A DNA stretch of 64,000 bases. It comes from Pseudomonas sp. MUP55 (GTDB lineage Bacteria > Pseudomonadota > Gammaproteobacteria > Pseudomonadales > Pseudomonadaceae). The notes beneath the pieces are model-generated. The model made no database searches and had not been told where the DNA came from. It saw only the letters and a program-made list of their open reading frames with translations. The stretch spans positions 2,108,001 to 2,172,000 of the forward strand of contig NZ_CP138214.1 of NCBI RefSeq assembly GCF_034043515.1. The letters are read 5' to 3'. Positions 46,080 through 52,603 of this stretch are shown piece after piece; position 1 is the first letter of the stretch; each line of letters begins with the position of its first letter. Position numbers and translations under genes: made by a program.

Positions 46080-47273
46080 ATGCTTGCCGCACTCAGAAAC
46101 TACCCCCGCACGGTCAACCTGTTGCTGTCCGCCACGTTGCTGCTGACGTTGGCCAAGGCAATCACGTTTCCATACCTGGTGATCTACCTCACCAGCCACT
46201 TCGCCCTCGACATCAGCCAGGTTGGCCTGGTGATCGGCAGTTCCCTGATTGTCGGCTCGCTGCTCAGCGTTTATGGCGGTTTCCTCGTCGACCGGGTCAA
46301 CAGTTACCGTTTGCTGCTCGGTTTGAGCCTGGTCTTTGTGCTGGGCTTTATCGGTACGGTGCTGGCGCAGAACATCTGGGCGTTTTATAGCTGCCTGATC
46401 CTGATCAACCTGGCCTATGCGGTGATCGATATCGCGATCAAGGCCGGTTTCGCCAGCCTGTTGCCCGAGGATGGGCGCAGCGAAGTGTTTTCCATCAAGT
46501 ACACGCTGACCAATATCGGCTACGCCGTAGGGCCGTTTTTCGGTGCGATGGTGGCGAAGGCGGACATCAGTCTGCCGTTTATTCTGTCGGCGTTGTTGGG
46601 CATGGGATTTTTGCTGCTGTATTGGCGCTTGGGCGACCGCACGCTGACGACTGTCCAAGTTACGCAAAAACCGTTGCCGTTCCTCGCCGTGGGCCGGGTG
46701 CTGCTCAAGGATCATCGCTTGGTGTGCTTCACCCTCGGTGGCCTGCTCAGTGCGGTGGTGTTCGGCCAATTCACGGCCTACCTGTCGCAGTACTTGGTGA
46801 CTACTACTACCGCCGAATACACCTACACCGTCATCAGCGCTGTGCTCACCACCAACGCCGTGCTGGTGATTGCCTTGCAGTACCTGATTGGCCGGCGCAT
46901 CTCACACCGCTACCTGAGCCAGTGGCTCATCGCCGGCTTGGGCATGTTCATGCTGGGGCTGATTGGCTTTGCGTTATCCACCAGCGTGGTGTGGTGGGTG
47001 GTGGCGATGGCGGTGTTTACCGTGGGGGAGATCATCGTGTTCCCGGCCGAGTACATGTTTATCGACCGGATCGCGCCTGACGCGTTGCGGGGGATGTATT
47101 ACGGCGCGCAAAACCTGTCCAATCTCGGCGCCGCATTGGGGCCGGTGTTGTGCGGGCTGGTGCTGGCCAGCCTGCCGGCGCATTACATGTTTTATATGCT
47201 CGGGTTGTTTATCGTCGGTGGTGGGGTGTTCTATTTCATTGGGGCGAAGATGAAGGCAAGTCATCCAGCGTGA
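46080..47273 (+). CDS. MFS exporter, YdeE-like
   Basis: Twelve-span MFS protein of 397 residues. It resembles E. coli YdeE (linked to dipeptide/arabinose efflux) along its whole length: ATLLLTLAKAITFPYLVIYL in TM1, IKYTLTNIGYAVGPFFG and especially FTVGEIIVFPAEYMFIDRIA followed by YYGAQNLSNLGAALGP. The physiological substrate is not known. Its last 38 bp overlap the convergent DUF1652 gene. Confidence 0.85.
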   Translation: MLAALRNYPRTVNLLLSATLLLTLAKAITFPYLVIYLTSHFALDISQVGLVIGSSLIVGSLLSVYGGFLVDRVNSYRLLLGLSLVFVLGFIGTVLAQNIWAFYSCLILINLAYAVIDIAIKAGFASLLPEDGRSEVFSIKYTLTNIGYAVGPFFGAMVAKADISLPFILSALLGMGFLLLYWRLGDRTLTTVQVTQKPLPFLAVGRVLLKDHRLVCFTLGGLLSAVVFGQFTAYLSQYLVTTTTAEYTYTVISAVLTTNAVLVIALQYLIGRRISHRYLSQWLIAGLGMFMLGLIGFALSTSVVWWVVAMAVFTVGEIIVFPAEYMFIDRIAPDALRGMYYGAQNLSNLGAALGPVLCGLVLASLPAHYMFYMLGLFIVGGGVFYFIGAKMKASHPA

Positions 47274-47508
47274 GCTTGCCGACGTTGTTGCTCTGCAGTT
47301 CGTAGCGCAACTCATCGACCATTTTCGCCACTTCCTGCGGGGTCTGCAGCCGGTTGGTGCTGATCCCGGTGACCACCAGGTCGACCCGACCGGTTTCGGC
47401 GTCGAAGACCTTGAGGGTCAGGGACGCATCCCGGCACAGGGTGAATTCGCAGGTCAGCGGCGATAAGCCTTCTTCGATGCAATTTCGCAGTTGGGAGAGG
47501 GTAAACAT
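47236..47508 (-). CDS. DUF1652 domain protein
   Basis: 90 residues, starting MFTLSQLRNCIEEGLSPLTC and carrying the DUF1652 pattern (CEFTLCRDASLTLKVFDAET, LVVTGISTNRLQTPQEVAK). The family is common in Pseudomonas and has no known function. AAGGAA precedes the ATG at 47508. Its 3' end runs 38 bp into the convergent MFS gene. An 18-bp motif shared with the PAS-LuxR promoter lies 85 bp upstream. Confidence 0.85.
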   Translation of the reverse strand: MFTLSQLRNCIEEGLSPLTCEFTLCRDASLTLKVFDAETGRVDLVVTGISTNRLQTPQEVAKMVDELRYELQSNNVGKLTLDDLPSSSPQ

Positions 47509-47592
47509 GCAGGTTCCTTCAAGGCACAGAGGCGATGCCTTGAAGGTTATTGATTGCACCGCCGCCCCATAAGGCGAATTCGCACTAGCGGC

Positions 47593-47610
47593 ACTAGTGC
47601 ATTTGCACTC
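47593..47610. promoter_or_regulatory. Shared dyad motif, copy upstream of the DUF1652 gene
   Basis: On the minus strand GAGTGCAAATGCACTAGT, containing the dyad GTGCA-N2-TGCAC. It differs by two transitions from the copy at 49183 and is directly next to the PAS-LuxR stop codon. An overlapping palindrome GCACTAGTGC lies at 47591-47600. Confidence 0.55.
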
Positions 47611-49107
47611 TCAGCGCTTGTTTTTCACGCGCAATTCGCCGGCGAACAGCCCGCGTTCACGGGCCCAGACAATGGCTGCACTACGGCTATGCACCCCTAG
47701 CTTGGAGTACACGGTGGCCACATGGTTGCGCACGGTATTGGGTGCCAGCTTCAGGCGCGAGGCGATCTCCTTGTCGGCCAGGCCCTCGCAGATCAAACCC
47801 AGTACGTCCCGCTCACGGGCGGTGAGGTCGGTGAACGACACGTTCGGCAGGTTCGGGCTGTTGACGCTCTTGGCATTGGCCAGTTTTTCGATCAGGGTCT
47901 GGCTGAACCAGGAGGCGTCCTGCATGACTTCCTCGATGGCCGCCACCAGTTCCAGTTCCGAGCGTTTGCGCTCGGTGATGTTCATGAACACCAGCAGGTA
48001 GCACGGGATGTCCTGGATGATCACGGTGTCGGCGGACACCACGCAGTCGATCACTTCATTGCCTTTCTTGCGCACCTTGAGGTCATGGCCTTCCAGGTTT
48101 CCGGCTTTTTCCAGGGTGGCGAATAGTTGGGCGCCGGCCTGGGGGCTGTCGATGAAGTCGATATCTTCGATGGACTTGCCGATCAGTTCTTCGCTGATAT
48201 AGCCGGTTATGCTCATGAAGGCTTCGTTGATGTCCACCACCTGGCGATTGGCGGCGTTGCATACCAACGTCGGCACCGGCGTCAGGCGGAAGGATTTGGC
48301 GAAGCGCTCTTCGCTCTGGCGCAGGGCGATTTCCGCTTTGCGGCGTGGCTCCAGGTCCATGAACGAAAACAGCATGCAGTCCTCTTCGTTCATGTCCAGC
48401 GGCTGGCCGGCCACGACCACCAGTTTACTGCCGCCTTCGGGCAGCCTCAGTTCGGCCTGCATCTGCGGAATGGTCGAGCCTTGCCCCAGCCGCTCGATGG
48501 CCAGGTCCTTGCGCTCGGCGTGTTCGAGAACATCGAGTTCATACACCGATTTGCCGATGACCTGGTCGCGGTTGTAGCCGGTCATTTCCAGAAAGCCCTG
48601 GTTGACCTTGATGTAGCGCAGGTCGCTGAGGCGGCAGATCACCGCCGGCGCGGGGTTGGCGTTGAAGGTTTTCTCGAAACGCTGCTCGGCGCTGGCCCAT
48701 TCGGTAGCATCGCTGAGGATCAGCACCAGCAGTTCCGGCTCGCCCTGTGAGTCGGTGATCACCAGGCTGCGCAGGCGATGAACCCAGGTCTTGTCTTCAT
48801 CGGCCGTGGGCATGACTTCCACGATCACATCGCTGAACTCATCACCCGCCGCAGCGCGAGCCAGGGGGTAGCTGTCGAGCTGCAGCGGATGGTTGTTGCG
48901 ATAACGCAAGGTGAAGCGCTCGGCGTATTCCTGACCATTGGCGCCTAGCCCCATGACGTCATGGACGCCGTGCATGGTCAGTGCGGCTTCATTGGCCCAG
49001 AGAATGGTCTGGTCGACCTCGGCGAGGATCACGCCATCAGACAACCCGGAGATGATCTGCTGCAGTTGGCGGCGGTTGGTTTCTTTGGCAAGAACATCCT
49101 GTGTCAT
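47611..49107 (-). CDS. PAS-domain LuxR-type transcriptional regulator
   Basis: 498 residues. Three PAS modules (about 15-140, 145-270, 275-395; the second and third show YIKVNQGFLEMTGYNRDQVI and VVDINEAFMSITGYISEELI) and a C-terminal GerE/LuxR helix-turn-helix (LTARERDVLGLICEGLADKE, LAPNTVRNHVATVYSKLGVH). No kinase domain or membrane span: a one-step cytosolic sensor-regulator. GGAG before the ATG at 49107. The signal is unknown. It probably binds the dyad motif found upstream of itself and of the DUF1652 gene. Confidence 0.92.
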   Translation of the reverse strand: MTQDVLAKETNRRQLQQIISGLSDGVILAEVDQTILWANEAALTMHGVHDVMGLGANGQEYAERFTLRYRNNHPLQLDSYPLARAAAGDEFSDVIVEVMPTADEDKTWVHRLRSLVITDSQGEPELLVLILSDATEWASAEQRFEKTFNANPAPAVICRLSDLRYIKVNQGFLEMTGYNRDQVIGKSVYELDVLEHAERKDLAIERLGQGSTIPQMQAELRLPEGGSKLVVVAGQPLDMNEEDCMLFSFMDLEPRRKAEIALRQSEERFAKSFRLTPVPTLVCNAANRQVVDINEAFMSITGYISEELIGKSIEDIDFIDSPQAGAQLFATLEKAGNLEGHDLKVRKKGNEVIDCVVSADTVIIQDIPCYLLVFMNITERKRSELELVAAIEEVMQDASWFSQTLIEKLANAKSVNSPNLPNVSFTDLTARERDVLGLICEGLADKEIASRLKLAPNTVRNHVATVYSKLGVHSRSAAIVWARERGLFAGELRVKNKR

Positions 49108-49182
49108 AGATTCTCCAAAATTTGGACGCATGGTTTTACGACATCCGGGGTTCAGGATAGTGCAGAGAAATTGTCCGGTTGG

Positions 49183-49200
49183 GAGTGCGAATGCACCAGT
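49183..49200. promoter_or_regulatory. Shared dyad motif, copy upstream of the PAS-LuxR gene
   Basis: GAGTGCGAATGCACCAGT, containing GTGC-N4-GCAC, 76 bp upstream of the PAS-LuxR start. It matches the motif at 47593 at 16 of 18 positions. Confidence 0.55.
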
Positions 49201-49305
49201 AAAGGTAGTGCATATGGGCCACGACTGAACGTATGTCGTTTCGCCACACTCGCATCGATCAAGGCACTTTGCCTTGCTCCCATCATCTGGAAAAGGGCTC
49301 TTTGT

Positions 49306-50274
49306 ATGACGACTGTCTATGAAACCAATCGATCACTGTTTCGCGTGTCCTGGAGCTCGGTATTGGCCGGTAGTGCAATTGCACTGGTCACCTACCTGGT
49401 CTTGAGCGTGCTGGGTACGGCCATTGGCGCCAGCGCTGTTGACCCAATGGAAGCGGGCAACCCCCTGAGCGGTTTCGGTACCGGTGCCGGGATCTGGCTG
49501 TTTGTATCGACGCTGGTCGCCGTCGCCCTCGGCGCGTTCGTGGCCGGGCGCACCGCACCGGATCGCGGTGGCCTGCATGGCGTGCTGACCTGGACGCTGA
49601 CCACTTTGCTGACCACCTGGCTGCTGGCAGGGCTGGCATCGAGTGTGGTGGGCACCGCTGGCAACGTCGTGGGCAAAGGCCTGTCCGCCGCCGGCAATGG
49701 CATCGCCGCCGCCGCACCGGGCATTGGCAACAGCATCAAGCAGCAGTTGAACGAGCAGGGCATCCAGCTGGATTGGAACAGCCTGCAAGGCCAACTCGAT
49801 ACGCTGCTCAAGCAAACCGGCAAGCCTGAGCTGAACCCGGCCAACGTCGAGCAGAAAACCGACCAGGCGGCCGCTGATGGCAAGCAATCGGCCACTGATG
49901 CAGCGACCCATCCAGCCCAGGCTGGTGATGAGCTCAAGCAGTGGTTCGAGCGCGTCAAGGCGTCCGGCGAGCCGGCCCTGAATGCAGCGGACAAGGAAGC
50001 ACTGGTCAACATCGTTGCGGCGCGTACCGGCAAGAGCAAGGAAGAGGCCACCCAGATCGTTGATAACTATGCCCAGGCCTATCAGCAAGCCATGCAGAAA
50101 GTCGAAGAACTCAAGCAGCAAGCTGAACAGAAAGCCCGCGAAGCCGGTGAAGTAGCGGCCAAGCAATTGTCCCGCGCAGCCTGGGGTACCTTGGCCATGC
50201 TGCTGTTGGGTGCCGCGTTGAGCTTCTTCGTCGGCCGCATCGCGCTGACAACCCGTCGCGTGCCGTTGGCTTGA
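49306..50274 (+). CDS. Membrane protein with long helical loop (TIGR04086/YrzE-like)
   Basis: 322 residues. Three N-terminal spans (about 15-38, 57-80, 92-115), a long Ala/Gln/Lys-rich cytosolic or periplasmic helical region (LKQQAEQKAREAGEVAAKQL) and a C-terminal span (about 295-315). Similar Pseudomonas proteins are annotated only as conserved membrane proteins. AAGGG precedes the ATG at 49306. No function can be proposed; the layout suggests an envelope-spanning or stress-related protein. It is divergent from the PAS-LuxR gene. Confidence 0.82.
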   Translation: MTTVYETNRSLFRVSWSSVLAGSAIALVTYLVLSVLGTAIGASAVDPMEAGNPLSGFGTGAGIWLFVSTLVAVALGAFVAGRTAPDRGGLHGVLTWTLTTLLTTWLLAGLASSVVGTAGNVVGKGLSAAGNGIAAAAPGIGNSIKQQLNEQGIQLDWNSLQGQLDTLLKQTGKPELNPANVEQKTDQAAADGKQSATDAATHPAQAGDELKQWFERVKASGEPALNAADKEALVNIVAARTGKSKEEATQIVDNYAQAYQQAMQKVEELKQQAEQKAREAGEVAAKQLSRAAWGTLAMLLLGAALSFFVGRIALTTRRVPLA

Positions 50275-50352
50275 TACCGCCTGCGGCAGGGACGCCGCGC
50301 TTGTGAACGCGTAAAATGCCGGCATTTTACGCGTTTCACGCAAAGGTGCCCT

Positions 50353-50973
50353 TTGAGCGCAAGCAAAACCGTCGGACTGTTATTACTCACTTCTCTGTTG
50401 GCGGCGTGCGGCACCTCGCCGCCACGCGCGCCCAACGATCTCTGCGCCATCTTCCGCGAAAAAGATGACTGGTATGACGCGGCCAAGGTCACGCAAAAAC
50501 GCTGGGGCGTGCCGATCCAGGTGCCGTTCGCGATCATGTATCAGGAGTCGGGCTTTCGCTACGACGCCAAGACGCCGCGTAAATACCTGCTGTGGATCAT
50601 TCCCTGGGGGCGCGTGTCCACCGCTTCGGGCTATGCCCAGGCCAAGGATGAAGTGTGGAATGACTACCGCAAAAGCACCGGGCGCAGCGGCGCCGATCGT
50701 GAAGATTTCGACGACGCCATCGACTTCATCGGTTGGTACATGGACAAGACCTACACCATCAACGGCGTCTACAAATACGACGCCTACGGCCAATACCTGA
50801 ACTATCACGAAGGCTGGGGCGGCTATCGTCAGCGCACCTATGCCAGCAAAGCCTGGCTACTGCCAGTGGCGAGCAAGGTGCAGGCGCGTTCGCAGCTGTA
50901 CGCGCGGCAATATGCCGGGTGCAAGGACGAGTTGGGGCGCGGTTTCTGGAGCCGGTTCTGGCATTGGTTGTAA
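50353..50973 (+). CDS. SLT-domain lipoprotein (lytic transglycosylase-like)
   Basis: 206 residues, TTG start with AAGGTG 5 nt upstream and no ATG alternative with a signal peptide. The lipobox LLAACGTS predicts lipidation at Cys19. The body keeps the SLT catalytic glutamate in PFAIMYQESGFRYDAK, then VSTASGYAQAKDEVW and a C-terminal YRQRTYASKAWLLPVASKV. It probably cleaves peptidoglycan; the fold is shorter than classical Slt/Mlt proteins. Confidence 0.85.
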   Translation: MSASKTVGLLLLTSLLAACGTSPPRAPNDLCAIFREKDDWYDAAKVTQKRWGVPIQVPFAIMYQESGFRYDAKTPRKYLLWIIPWGRVSTASGYAQAKDEVWNDYRKSTGRSGADREDFDDAIDFIGWYMDKTYTINGVYKYDAYGQYLNYHEGWGGYRQRTYASKAWLLPVASKVQARSQLYARQYAGCKDELGRGFWSRFWHWL

Positions 50974-51066
50974 ACGTCGACCGCTGGATGCATGCCAATC
51001 AGAGTGGGGGAGGTGGCCTGCTCCCGATAGCAGGTTGGCAGTCAGCTCATTCTTGACTGGACCATC

Positions 51067-51097
51067 GCCATCGGGGGCAAGCCCCCTCCCACATTGG
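51067..51097. repeat. Single REP, family B
   Basis: GCCATCGGGGGCAAGCCCCC followed by TCCCACATTGG, an intact copy without an inverted partner, in the gap between the SLT lipoprotein and FKBP genes. Confidence 0.88.
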
Positions 51098-51174
51098 ATC
51101 GCGTCGTCATGGCGCTTGCCAAACCTGCCCGGTTCTGGGAAAACCCCAACCTTTACGCCTTCTACGAGAACCCC

Positions 51175-51516
51175 ATGAGCAAAGAACTGCAGATCACCGA
51201 CATCCGTCTGGGCGACGGCAAAACCGTGGTCAAGGGCGCGCTGATCACTACTCAATACACCGGCACCCTGGAAGACGGCACGGTGTTCGATTCGTCCTGG
51301 GAACGGGGTAAGCCGTTTCAGTGCGTGATCGGCACCGGCCGCGTGATCAAAGGCTGGGACCAGGGCTTGATGGGCATGCAGGTCGGTGGCGTGCGCACCT
51401 TGTTCGTCCCGGCGCATCTGGCCTACGGCGAGCGCTCGATGGGGGCGCATATCAAGCCCAACAGCAATCTGCGCTTCGAGATTGAATTGCTGGAAGTGCT
51501 GACGCGGGATGATTGA
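51175..51516 (+). CDS. FKBP-type peptidyl-prolyl cis-trans isomerase
   Basis: 113-residue single-domain FKBP without signal peptide, so cytosolic. Core motifs: YTGTLEDGTVFDSSWERGKP, VIGTGRVIKGWDQGLMGMQV and LAYGERSMGAHIKPNSNLRF. The frame extends 27 codons up but the ATG at 51175 begins at the domain. The GNAT gene starts 11 bp past its stop, likely co-transcribed. Confidence 0.93.
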   Translation: MSKELQITDIRLGDGKTVVKGALITTQYTGTLEDGTVFDSSWERGKPFQCVIGTGRVIKGWDQGLMGMQVGGVRTLFVPAHLAYGERSMGAHIKPNSNLRFEIELLEVLTRDD

Positions 51517-51527
51517 TGAGGTTGAAC

Positions 51528-52127
51528 ATGGACGTTGAGCTACCGATGTTGCCCAACTGCACCCTCGAAGGCATTCGGGTGGTTGAGCTGCTGAGTCGTG
51601 ACGAGGCTGAGCTACAAGACTTTTTCGAGCAAGCGCCGGATTACTTCAGGGCGGTTAACGGCGAACCCGCGACCCCGACCGAGGCACGGGAAGAATTAAG
51701 CGGCCAACTGCCCGCAGGCTGGCGTTGCAGCCGGATGTACTGGCTGGGTTACCGCGATGTGCACAACCAGTTGGTCGCCGTCGTGAATATCGCTGCGGAT
51801 TTGCTCGCCGTCGGTGTGTGGCAAATCGGGTTGTTGCTGGTGCACTCACGCTGGCACGGCAGCGGGCTGGCGCAGCGGCTGCACGCAGACCTTGAAGCCT
51901 GGGCTGTGGAGAAGGGCGCCCAATGGCTGCGGGTGACGGTGGTGGCGGGCAATACCAAGGCCGAGCGTTTTTGGCCCAGGCTAGGGTATGTGACGGTACG
52001 CATTCGGGAGGGCGTCGCAATGGGGCGGCAGGTGAACAGGGTATTGATTGGGGTCAAGCCTATCGCAGGCGAGAGTATTGATGCCTACCTGTCCTTGGTG
52101 GAACGGGACCGACCAGATACTCCATAG
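51528..52127 (+). CDS. GNAT family N-acetyltransferase
   Basis: 199-residue GNAT. The acetyl-CoA site is in WQIGLLLVHSRWHGSGLAQR (Q/R-x-x-G-x-A-like) and LRVTVVAGNTKAERFWPRLG is the beta5-alpha4 region. GAGG lies 6 nt before the ATG at 51528; an earlier ATG overlapping the FKBP stop is less well placed. The substrate is unknown. Confidence 0.85.
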   Translation: MDVELPMLPNCTLEGIRVVELLSRDEAELQDFFEQAPDYFRAVNGEPATPTEAREELSGQLPAGWRCSRMYWLGYRDVHNQLVAVVNIAADLLAVGVWQIGLLLVHSRWHGSGLAQRLHADLEAWAVEKGAQWLRVTVVAGNTKAERFWPRLGYVTVRIREGVAMGRQVNRVLIGVKPIAGESIDAYLSLVERDRPDTP

Positions 52128-52599
52128 TCAGAAGTATCTGATCGACCCATCCGGGGGCCGGTAACCACGTTCCTGAACCCATCCTGAAGAAATTTCTTAT
52201 TCACCCTGCGGAAACTTTCCTACGGTTTACTCTGCATAAATCGCGGCGTAAGCTTCGCGCGTTTTCATCAATAGCGGAGACCCTCAGTGGGTACTTGTTC
52301 GAGTGACAGTAGTCGGCCGGTCTTAGTAACCGGCACATACTTGGCAAGGTAACGCGCATTTTCCAGATGCCGTTGTCTCGCCAGAAAAAGCGAGAAACGG
52401 CATCCCGGCAGTCGCCATTCCTGGCGCCTGCCTGATTCCCTCTCATCGACGCTGACCAGCACCTGAGTTGCCTCGGGATGCGACGGACGCGCCTGCCGTT
52501 TGCGGCGGGCGGGCCAGGTTCGGCTGTGCCTGTTTCAAAGGTGCGGCGTGGACGGGCAGTACCTGCACGACGGTTTTTTCCTCGCGCAGGAGTAACACC
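52128..52599. other. Long leader region of mgtA
   Basis: 470 bp without a clear gene. It contains probable promoter elements (GGTTTACTCTGCATAAATCG around 52224-52243), a strong hairpin at 52366-52404, a smaller one at 52316-52334 (GCCGGT/ACCGGC) and a 41-codon frame that overlaps the mgtA start. The density of structure suggests post-initiation control by Mg2+, but no known riboswitch consensus is recognised. Confidence 0.55.
52366..52404 (+). promoter_or_regulatory. Strong RNA hairpin in the mgtA leader
   Basis: GATGCCGTT pairs with AACGGCATC and TCTCGC with GCGAGA; only one G is bulged in a 15-bp stem with an 8-nt A-rich loop. There is no T-tract right after it, so it is not an obvious terminator itself. 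Confidence 0.6.
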
Positions 52600-52603
52600 A
52601 TGA
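52478..52603 (+). CDS. Possible 41-codon upstream frame overlapping mgtA
   Basis: Frame from ATG 52478, starting MRRTRLPFAAGG and ending FFPRAGVTP; its stop overlaps the mgtA ATG (CCATGA). It has seven Arg and six Pro, which recalls the Pro-rich MgtL leader of enteric mgtA, but it is not clustered and its RBS is weak. It could be a coupling peptide or just a chance frame in GC-rich DNA. Confidence 0.25.
   Translation: MRRTRLPFAAGGPGSAVPVSKVRRGRAVPARRFFPRAGVTP

Noticed and set aside
52268..52462. 64-codon frame on the minus strand in the mgtA leader
   Set aside because: No RBS, no family resemblance and it overlaps the symmetrical hairpin, which is better explained as RNA structure of the + strand leader.
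52200..52599. M-box (ykoK) Mg2+ riboswitch in front of mgtA
   Set aside because: The conserved M-box core sequences I know are not present; only generic hairpins are seen.
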